From Hymenobacter sp. YIM 151858-1 (GTDB taxonomy: Bacteria > Bacteroidota > Bacteroidia > Cytophagales > Hymenobacteraceae): 64,000 nt of DNA. The notes under the pieces were generated by a model. The model made no database searches. It was not told the origin of the DNA and worked only from the letters and a program-made list of their open reading frames with translations. Location of the stretch: NCBI RefSeq assembly GCF_025979705.1, contig NZ_CP110136.1, positions 806,001-870,000 on the forward strand, given 5' to 3'. Below, piece by piece: positions 58,063 through 64,000 of this stretch (position 1 is the stretch's first letter; the number at the start of each line of letters is the position of its first letter). Both the position numbers and the translations under genes were made by a program.

Positions 58063-59253
58063 ATGGGACCGTACTCCATCCTCATTTACCTGAGCGTTGC
58101 CATCATCCTGTCGTACCTGTTCGACATGGCCGCGCGGGCTACCAAAATACCGTCGGTGCTGATGCTATTGCTCACGGGCATAGCCATTAAGCAAGCCGTC
58201 GACTACGCCGGGACGGCCGTGGTGCTGCCCCAGGTTACATTGCAGCTGCTCGGCATTGTGGGCCTGATCATGATCGTGCTCGAGGAGTCGCTCAACCTCA
58301 AAATAAACCCCGAAAAAGGCCCGCTGATCCGGCGCGCGTTTGTGGCCGCCGCCGTGATGCTGCTGGTGCAGGCCCTGACCATTGGTTGGCTGCTGCAGTT
58401 GTACCTAGGGATGCCGTTCCAGACGTGCCTGCTCAACGCCGTGCCGCTGGCCGTTATCAGCAGTGCCGTGGCCATACCCAGCGTGGCGGGCCTCGGGGGC
58501 GAAAAGCAGGAGTTTATCGTGTACGAAAGCACGTTTTCCGACATCCTGGGCATCATGTTTTTCAACTTCGTGGCGCAGGACAACTTCGCGCAGGGCGTGT
58601 CGGTGCTCACCTTCGGCCGCGACATCATCGCGGTGGTGCTGGTATCGGTGCTGAGTACGGTGGTGCTGGCCTTTCTGCTCGATCGGATTCGCCTGCACGT
58701 CAAGTTCTTCCTGATTCTGGCATTCCTGATTCTGATTTACTCGCTGGCCAAAAAGCTGCACTTGTCGTCGTTGCTGGTGGTGCTGGTGTTCGGCCTCACG
58801 GTTAGCAATGCCGAGCTGTTTTTGCGCGGGCCGGTGCGCCGTTGGCTCCGCCTCGAGCGCCTGCAGGAGGAGCTGCATCAGCTGCAAAGCATCACGGCCG
58901 AGTCGGCTTTCCTCATCCGCACGTTCTTCTTTTTGCTTTTCGGCTTCTCCATCACGCTCAGCAACGTGCTCGATGCGCGCCTGCTGCTGCAAGGGGCGCT
59001 GATTGTGGGCGTGCTCACGGCCATTCGCTATGTGTACCTGCGCTACGTATCGCGCTCCAGCCTGGTGCCGGAGGTGTTTATCGCGCCCAAAGGCCTCATT
59101 ACCATTTTGTTGTTTTACAGTATTCCCGAGAAACACCTCATCGAGGGCGTCAGCGAAAACATCCTGTTCGTGGTAATCCTGCTCACCGGCCTGCTGATGC
59201 TCGTCGGGCTTCAGCTGCCCAGCAAAGAGCCCGCCCAGTTGGGGGAATATTAG
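58063..59253 (+). CDS. Cation:proton antiporter (CPA family)
   Basis: A 396-residue membrane protein with about 12 segments, for example ILIYLSVAIILSYLFDMAAR, LGIVGLIMIVLEESLNLKIN and LLTGLLMLVGLQLPSKEPAQ. IPSVAGLGG and YESTFSDILGIMFFN are conserved regions of the Na+/H+ antiporter family where the ion-binding Asp (SDILG) is found. It exchanges monovalent cations for protons at the inner membrane. It has no C-terminal TrkA-N domain. The repeat region after it begins one base past the stop. Confidence 0.9.
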   Translation: MGPYSILIYLSVAIILSYLFDMAARATKIPSVLMLLLTGIAIKQAVDYAGTAVVLPQVTLQLLGIVGLIMIVLEESLNLKINPEKGPLIRRAFVAAAVMLLVQALTIGWLLQLYLGMPFQTCLLNAVPLAVISSAVAIPSVAGLGGEKQEFIVYESTFSDILGIMFFNFVAQDNFAQGVSVLTFGRDIIAVVLVSVLSTVVLAFLLDRIRLHVKFFLILAFLILIYSLAKKLHLSSLLVVLVFGLTVSNAELFLRGPVRRWLRLERLQEELHQLQSITAESAFLIRTFFFLLFGFSITLSNVLDARLLLQGALIVGVLTAIRYVYLRYVSRSSLVPEVFIAPKGLITILLFYSIPEKHLIEGVSENILFVVILLTGLLMLVGLQLPSKEPAQLGEY

Positions 59254-59612
59254 GAGCTTGGGAGTTAAAGAGTTTTGCGTTTAGGAGTTGGGCAGGCTTG
59301 TTATCCTGACGAGGAACCTCACCCCCAACTCCCTCTCCCAAGGAGAGGGGAGCCAGGCGACCTAGGGCCCGGCTGTCATGTCGAGCGAAGCGAGACATCT
59401 GGCGTGCTGTCGTCCGTTAGCATACACTCCCCCTCTCTTTTGGAGAGGGGGCCGGGGGGTGGGGTCCCGGTAGAGCTCTTCGCTTGGCTCAGGATGACAG
59501 GTAGGAACGGTCAGGCCTGGATGTAGTTGGCTCCTATTCCAACTACTCATCAGCTTAACTCTCAAAACCTACCGACTCCTGAACTCAAAACTCGCAAACT
59601 CACCAACTGCAC
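59254..59612. repeat. Cluster of dispersed repeats in the intergenic gap
   Basis: No gene is seen. From outside in: GAGTT/AACTC low-complexity tracts at both ends (59258-59290 and about 59545-59600); two hairpins CTCCCTCTCC/GGAGAGGGGAG (59328-59351) and CCCCCTCTC/GAGAGGGGG (about 59429-59451); and REP-like phrases TGTCATGTCGAGCGAAGC (about 59374) and CTCAGGATGACAGG (about 59490). The arrangement is nested and inverted, as in 38621-39145. Confidence 0.75.
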
Positions 59613-61391
59613 TTACTCGCTTTCCTTGATGAGCTGTTTGCGGTAGCCGGCCAGGATGGCCGATTTGAGCAGGAAGCCAACGTAACGGCCGTTTTTGAGC
59701 ACCGGCAGCGCCCATACGTTGAGCTGCTCCATGCACCGCAAAATGTCGAGCAGGGTATCGTCGACGTTGATGGTGGCGGGGGGCTCGGTCATCAGGTCGC
59801 TTACGCGGGTGGTGTTGTAGTGCTCCTCGTCGAACAGGGCGTCGCGCACCTGATCGAGGGAAATGATGCCGACCAGGGCCCCGTCGTTATCCACCACCGG
59901 AAAGAGGTTGCGGGTGGCATGGCGGAAAATGTCTACCAGTTCACCTAGGGTTGCATCGGGCTGAATGGGCTCGAAATCGGTTTCCACCATTCGCGGCAAA
60001 TCGAGCTGGGCGAGCAGGCCCCGGTCGCGGTCTTGGTGCACATACACGCCGCGCTGCACCAGCTTGCGCGTGTACACCGAGTACGGCTCGAAGTAGCGGG
60101 TGATGATGTAGGAGCAGCTCGTTACGAACATCAGCGGCACAAACAGCGCGTACCCGCCCGTGATTTCGGCGATTAGGAAGATGGCCGTGAGCGGCGCGTG
60201 CACCACGCCGGCCAGCGTGCCGGCCATGCCCAGCACCACAAAGTGCACCTCGGGCACCACAAACAGGCCGCTCAGGTTGATCAGCCGGGCAATGACAAAA
60301 CCCAGCAAGGCCCCCGAAAACAACGACGAGCCGAACATGCCGCCGTTGCCGCCCGCGCCAATGGTAATGCACGTGGCAAACACCTTCAGGAGCATGGAGC
60401 TGCCGGCCACCAGCAGCAGAATCCACACATTTTCGTCGCGGTACACCGAGAAAATACTCGCATCGAGCAAGTGGCTGGGCTCGCCGCTCAGCAACGACTG
60501 CACAATGTTGTAGCCCTCGCCGTAAAGCGTCGGGAACAAAAATACCAGCACGCCCAGGGCCGTGCCGCCGAGCAGCACCTTGCGGTACGAGCCGCGCCAC
60601 CGCTCAAACCACTTTTCGGCCGCGAAGTAAATGCGGATCATGTAGACCGAAAGCAGGGCCGCGCCCAGGCCCAGCAGCAGGTAAAACGGCACCGTATCGA
60701 CGGACCAACTGGTGGTAATCAGCACGAAGGGCTGGCCCGAAAACAGCAGCTTGGACACCAGCGTGGCCGTGGCCGAGGAGATGAGCAGCGGAATGAAAAA
60801 CGGCGCCGACAGCTCGCTCAGCACTACCTCCACCGCAAACAGCACCCCCGCAATGGGCGAGTTAAAGATGGCCGCCACGCCGGCCGCGGCGCCGCAGCCC
60901 ACCAGCAGGCGCCGCTCGCGCCGGCTCACGCGCAGCACGCGGGCCAGGTTGGAGCCAATGGCCGAACCCGTAACCGAAATGGGCGCCTCCAAACCCGCCG
61001 ACCCGCCAAACGTAACCGTCAGGAACGAACTGACCCACTGCGAGTACATGCGCGAGCGGGGTACCACCGAGCCTTGGCGCGCCACCGAGTAGATGATGGG
61101 CCCGATGCCGCGCCCCAATTGCCCGCCCAGCACGTAGCGCGTAAAGAGCACCGTTAGGGCAATGCCGATGATGGGGTACAGAAACAGCGCGAATACCCGC
61201 TTTTGCTCGGGTACCCAGCCGTAGAGCAGCTCCTGGCCCCAGTGCACACTGTTTTTGAGCAGCACGGCCGCCAGGCCGGCCAGCGCACCTACCAAAATGC
61301 TCACCATAATCAGGTATAGCCGGTCGCTTACGTGGCGCAGGCGCCAGAGCAGCAGCGGGCTAAGCAGACGGTGAACAACGTTTTTGGGCAT
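59613..61391 (-). CDS. ClC family chloride channel/antiporter with CBS pair
   Basis: A 592-residue membrane protein from MPKNVVHRLLSPLLLWRL. The pore has FGGSAGLEAPISVTGSAIGS (the GxxGxEGP-type selectivity filter, here GLEAP), and AGVAAIFNSPIAGVLFAVEV; about 10 membrane segments follow. Two CBS domains form the C-terminal about 130 residues (DATLGELVDIFRHATRNLFP and the CBS-2 phrase LLDILRCMEQLNVWALPVLK), probably sensing nucleotides. It conducts or exchanges Cl-/H+ at the inner membrane. It is monocistronic. Confidence 0.93.
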   Translation of the reverse strand: MPKNVVHRLLSPLLLWRLRHVSDRLYLIMVSILVGALAGLAAVLLKNSVHWGQELLYGWVPEQKRVFALFLYPIIGIALTVLFTRYVLGGQLGRGIGPIIYSVARQGSVVPRSRMYSQWVSSFLTVTFGGSAGLEAPISVTGSAIGSNLARVLRVSRRERRLLVGCGAAAGVAAIFNSPIAGVLFAVEVVLSELSAPFFIPLLISSATATLVSKLLFSGQPFVLITTSWSVDTVPFYLLLGLGAALLSVYMIRIYFAAEKWFERWRGSYRKVLLGGTALGVLVFLFPTLYGEGYNIVQSLLSGEPSHLLDASIFSVYRDENVWILLLVAGSSMLLKVFATCITIGAGGNGGMFGSSLFSGALLGFVIARLINLSGLFVVPEVHFVVLGMAGTLAGVVHAPLTAIFLIAEITGGYALFVPLMFVTSCSYIITRYFEPYSVYTRKLVQRGVYVHQDRDRGLLAQLDLPRMVETDFEPIQPDATLGELVDIFRHATRNLFPVVDNDGALVGIISLDQVRDALFDEEHYNTTRVSDLMTEPPATINVDDTLLDILRCMEQLNVWALPVLKNGRYVGFLLKSAILAGYRKQLIKESE

Positions 61392-61475
61392 GCAGGAGGC
61401 GGTACTTGGCAGCGGGCTGAGCACGCCGCAAACATCCGGCCGTTTTGGCTACTCGCATGATACGGATAAAAATCA

Positions 61476-61630
61476 ATGAGTAGCTAAGTAGATGAGCAGA
61501 TGATTGGATGACTTGGATGAGTAGATGAGAGGATGAATGGCTGAGTAGACAACTGCGGGTGCAGAAGCGGCATCAATCCAGCTCTACTCAGCTACTCATC
61601 CACTCATCCGCCCATCCGCCCATCCACTCG
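61476..61630. repeat. Low-complexity inverted repeat (GATGAGTAG-type)
   Basis: A run of ATGAGTAG-like units (61476-61548) is answered by CTACTCA/CATCC-like units in inverted order (61584-61630; CTACTCAGCTACTCATCC). It is a Bacteroidota-type simple repeat between the ClC and MscS genes. No ORF. Confidence 0.7.
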
Positions 61631-61637
61631 TTCACCT

Positions 61638-62477
61638 CTACTGCACGGCCGCCGGCTCGGGGTAGCCCTGCTGCACCAGCTGCTGCCGAATAGCCTGCAT
61701 CAGCTCGCTTTTCAGCTCTTGCGTGCCGCGGCGGTAATCCTCCGAAAAGGTCCAGAAATAGATGTGGAAGGTGGCCTTCGGGCCTTCTGTTTTTTCCAGG
61801 ATGATGTAGGGCGTGTGCGGCTCGTCGCGCTCCACGTCTTTGAAACCGCGCACAAATACCAGCAGCATTTCGCGTACGCGCTCCGGGCCGGGGTCCTGGC
61901 CCACGTCAACGGTTACCTGGAAGTCCTGGCGGATGTGCCCGTCGCGGGTGTAATTGATGAGCGGCTCGCGCAGCACCATGGCGTTGGGCAGGTAAATGTG
62001 CTTGCCGTCGAAGGTTTTGATGAGGGTGGTGCGTAGGTTCAGTGCTTCCACGCGGCCCATCAGCTCCTTGTTATCGCGAATCTGGATGGTGTCGTAAATG
62101 CGAAACGGTCGGTTGAATGCCAGCACCACGCCGGCAAGGAAATTTTCGGCAATGTCTTTCAGGGCAAAGCCCACCACAAAAGCCGTGAGGCCGGCACCGG
62201 CCACCATGCCGCCCACCAAGCCCGTCATGCCCAGTACCTGCAGCACCACCGTGAGGCCCAGCAGGATAAGAGCCCAACGGGTGAGGCGCGTGAGGAACTC
62301 GGCCAGCAGCGGGTCGTGGGAGCGGGCGTGCAGGCGGCCGCCCACCAGGCGGCTGATGCGGTTCGACAGAAAAAGGGCAATAATCAGCAGCACAATGGCC
62401 ACCACGGCCTTGGGCAGCAGCTCGATGAGGTGTTCCCAGTAATGAACAAAGACGCGGTTGATATCGTCGAGAAGCAT
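61638..62477 (-). CDS. Small-conductance mechanosensitive channel MscS family
   Basis: A 279-residue inner-membrane protein from MLLDDINRVFVHYWEHLIEL. Three membrane segments (VVAIVLLIIALFLSNRISRL; LTRWALILLGLTVVLQVLGM; VGGMVAGAGLTAFVVGFALK) lead to the pore helix and the MscS beta domain (FRIYDTIQIRDNKELMGRVE, DGKHIYLPNAMV). It opens under membrane tension to release solutes on osmotic downshift. The length equals that of MscS. It lies 191 bp downstream of the deaminase gene on the same strand. Confidence 0.94.
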   Translation of the reverse strand: MLLDDINRVFVHYWEHLIELLPKAVVAIVLLIIALFLSNRISRLVGGRLHARSHDPLLAEFLTRLTRWALILLGLTVVLQVLGMTGLVGGMVAGAGLTAFVVGFALKDIAENFLAGVVLAFNRPFRIYDTIQIRDNKELMGRVEALNLRTTLIKTFDGKHIYLPNAMVLREPLINYTRDGHIRQDFQVTVDVGQDPGPERVREMLLVFVRGFKDVERDEPHTPYIILEKTEGPKATFHIYFWTFSEDYRRGTQELKSELMQAIRQQLVQQGYPEPAAVQ

Positions 62478-62668
62478 AAAACGGAGTTCGGTGGAAGAAA
62501 GCGGCTGGCTGGTAGCCGGGCGCTGGCAGCTGAACCTACGCATCAACCTGTCCGCAGGGTTTTTGGGCTGGTTGAGCGGTGGGGCTGGCCCGCCCGCAAA
62601 CGCAGCGCCCGCGCGGCCTACTGTTGTAAGCCGGCGCGGGCGCTGCGGTGAGCAAACCGGTTCCTGGG

Positions 62669-63100
62669 TTACTCGGCGATGTCTTCGTTCCAGAGCGTGG
62701 GCTCGGCGGCGATGAAGTCTTCCATCATCTGCACGCACTCGGGCAGGTCGAGGTCGATAACTTCCACGCCGTGGCTTTCCATAAACTCGCGGGCCCCGTC
62801 GAAGGTGCGCGATTCGCCCACAATCACCTTCGGAATTTTGAACTGCACGATGGTGCCGGCGCACATGTAGCAAGGCATCAGGGTGCTGTAAATCACGGTG
62901 TCGCGGTAGGTACTTTGGCGGCCGGCGTTGGTGAGGCAGTCCATTTCGCCGTGCTTGATGGCGGAGCCTTCCTGCACGCGCTTGTTGTGGCCTTTGGCTA
63001 CTATCTGGCCGTTGCGTACCAGCACCGAGCCAATCGGAATACCACCCTCGGAGCGGCCCAGGCGGGCTTCGTCGATGGCGGCTTGCATGAATTCGTCCAT
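62669..63100 (-). CDS. Cytosine/nucleoside deaminase of the fungal Fcy1 type
   Basis: A 143-residue zinc deaminase. The catalytic HGEMD (about 49-53) and PCYMCAG (about 76-82) hold the zinc ligands and the proton-shuttle Glu. The pattern EGGIPIGSVLV, KGHNKRVQEGSAIKHGE, YSTLMPCYMC and the C-terminal WNEDIAE resemble yeast cytosine deaminase (WFEDIGE tail) more than tRNA-adenosine deaminase TadA. It would convert cytosine to uracil for pyrimidine salvage; the substrate is inferred. It is monocistronic. Confidence 0.9.
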   Translation of the reverse strand: MDEFMQAAIDEARLGRSEGGIPIGSVLVRNGQIVAKGHNKRVQEGSAIKHGEMDCLTNAGRQSTYRDTVIYSTLMPCYMCAGTIVQFKIPKVIVGESRTFDGAREFMESHGVEVIDLDLPECVQMMEDFIAAEPTLWNEDIAE

Positions 63101-63227
63101 GGGAAAGAAATAGGTTTTGTGGCCGCAAAGGTAGCAGCTAGCCCACCGTTGCGCGGCCGACAGCCCTAGGTGATGCCGGCCGAGTAGCCGGCCGGGAGCA
63201 ACGGCAGAAGCGCAGTAAGCAGCTGGG

Positions 63228-63596
63228 CTAAAATGCCTGCCCGCGGGCCCAGTCTTCGGCCGACTGCTTTTGCTGCGGGGTAAAGTGCTTGATGAGGGCC
63301 GGCGTGAGGCTGGTGCCCAACCCCACGGCGGCGTTTACCAGGGCGCTATCTTCGGTAATCACGGCCACGCGGTTAAAATCTTTGTAGTGCTTGATGTCCT
63401 GCCGGATTTCCTCCCACAGCGCCCGCAGCGAAATGCCGTCGAAATGGCGCACTTCCACGCACACGTTCACCTTGTTCCAGCGGGCAATTTTCTGCTCCAG
63501 CACGGGCACCACCTGGTCGTAATCGGCCCGCGAAATGGGCCCGTTGATGATGAACGTGAGGAGGTTGTGGTCGGGATGATCAACGGCTCGGAGCAT
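63228..63596 (-). CDS. SpoIIAA-like (STAS/DUF3478) protein
   Basis: A 122-residue cytoplasmic protein from MLRAVDHPDHNLLTFIINGP. The pattern of GPISRADYDQVVPVLEQKIA, VNVCVEVRHFDGISLRALWE and YKDFNRVAVITEDSALVNAA matches the SpoIIAA-like/DUF3478 family, a STAS relative that may bind lipids or act in signalling. The start MLRAVDHPDH is used; the frame extends to 63785 but that part is unlike the family. The partner is unknown. Confidence 0.82.
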   Translation of the reverse strand: MLRAVDHPDHNLLTFIINGPISRADYDQVVPVLEQKIARWNKVNVCVEVRHFDGISLRALWEEIRQDIKHYKDFNRVAVITEDSALVNAAVGLGTSLTPALIKHFTPQQKQSAEDWARGQAF

Positions 63597-63658
63597 GGCC
63601 TTGGCAATTATTAGTACTGCATTGGTTACGCGTTGGTGGCCACAGGGTTGATTCTTCG

Positions 63659-63979
63659 CTACGAGAGGAAGTAGCGCGACCAGAACACCCAACCCCAAAG
63701 GAGCGGAAATACGAATGGGCTGACAATCAGGCAGCCGTATAGTATTGCTGGGAGCTGATCGTGGTGAGCAACCGAGGAAAAGCACATGCCTAGGTACAGC
63801 ACAGTCTGAACAGCCAAGGTTGCGCTACCTGTCGCCGCAAAAAAGGACGAATATGGGCGTTTGCGTTTAGCAGGTGTAGCACTCCTCCTTAAGAAACCGG
63901 CTAAGCAAGCTGTTGCCAACAGGCCAATAAGTCCTGGGCACAAGTAAAGCAATGCGTATTGCTGAAGCGCCGCTAGCAT
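63659..63979 (-). CDS. Small membrane protein, hypothetical
   Basis: A 106-residue protein with about three hydrophobic segments (LLYLCPGLIGLLATACLAGF, ATGSATLAVQTVLYLGMCFS and AILYGCLIVSPFVFPLLWGW) and a basic loop (RRSATPAKRKR). The GC content is lower than in its neighbours, and no family is recognised. It is the last gene in the window, ending 62 bp upstream of the SpoIIAA-like start on the same strand. Confidence 0.5.
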   Translation of the reverse strand: MLAALQQYALLYLCPGLIGLLATACLAGFLRRSATPAKRKRPYSSFFAATGSATLAVQTVLYLGMCFSSVAHHDQLPAILYGCLIVSPFVFPLLWGWVFWSRYFLS

Positions 63980-64000
63980 CCTTTCCTACCTAGCGCAGAT

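Noticed and set aside
61638-63128. Single 496-codon protein fusing deaminase-region sequence to MscS
   Set aside because: Its N-terminal part is an Arg-rich out-of-frame reading of the deaminase gene; the MscS family starts at 62477.

Overview
The window reads as ordinary chromosome from a high-GC member of the Bacteroidota, most likely Hymenobacter or a close relative. The evidence is: a secreted protease with a C-terminal type IX secretion sorting tail (6836-8911); promoters of the Bacteroidota form, TTG about 19 nt upstream of TAnnTTTG (clearest before tRNA-Glu, 11651-11680); a KDO-lipid A gene (kdsB); many lipoproteins; and families typical of the group (DUF4112, TIGR02757, sugar MFS of the FucP type, bacterial phenylalanine hydroxylase). 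Genus assignment is inference. There is no phage, insertion sequence, CRISPR array or rRNA operon.

Layout. 1-11.2 kb: a truncated periplasmic protein, an SDR oxidoreductase, phenylalanine hydroxylase preceded by a Tyr-rich leader ORF and terminator, a lipoprotein, mutM, a PhzF isomerase, two secreted metalloproteases, an MsbA-type ABC exporter and a STAS-like protein. 11.2-22 kb: an unassigned structured RNA candidate, tRNA-Glu, gap, a lipid kinase, an eIF1-like factor, DUF1622, kdsB, a LysM/DPBB protein, TIGR02757, an RsbQ-like hydrolase and mutS2. 22-38.6 kb: murB, a sugar MFS, recQ, purE-purK, an AT-rich Imm50-like gene boxed by a perfect 21-bp inverted repeat, pyrC and pyrB with a switch-like 5' leader, DUF2306, two tandem paralogous exported proteins and a LexA/CI-type regulator. 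38.6-50 kb: a nested palindromic repeat element, pirin, an erythromycin-esterase-like lipoprotein, an M2 dipeptidase, an MtfA-SEC-C fusion, an alpha/beta hydrolase, an exported Ppx/GppA-like protein, a DbpA-like helicase and a YihY/BrkB protein. 50-64 kb: DUF2062, SseB, a lipoprotein-SCO-cytochrome c cluster, DUF4112, a DisA_N (diadenylate cyclase-like) protein with an altered catalytic motif, a TIGR03862 flavoprotein, a CPA antiporter, a CBS-type ClC channel, MscS, a fungal-type cytosine deaminase and a SpoIIAA-like protein.

The genes are mostly single housekeeping units. Clear functional groupings are pyrB/pyrC (pyrimidines), purE/purK (purines, overlapping ATGA), and the lipoprotein/SCO/cytochrome c set (copper and respiration). 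Most convergent gene ends share strong bidirectional terminators.

The most unusual signals are genome-wide and regulatory rather than new enzymes: (i) the palindrome CCTAGG, usually extended to GCACCTAGG/CCTAGGTGC, is repeated about 78 times (about 25 in extended form, counted by eye) in genes and gaps alike; (ii) a Tyr-rich peptide plus intrinsic terminator stands before phenylalanine hydroxylase; (iii) the pyrB leader can fold into mutually exclusive terminator and antiterminator forms; (iv) a lone plus-strand terminator with a nested hairpin marks an orphan small RNA; (v) the Imm50-like gene is flanked by inverted repeats.
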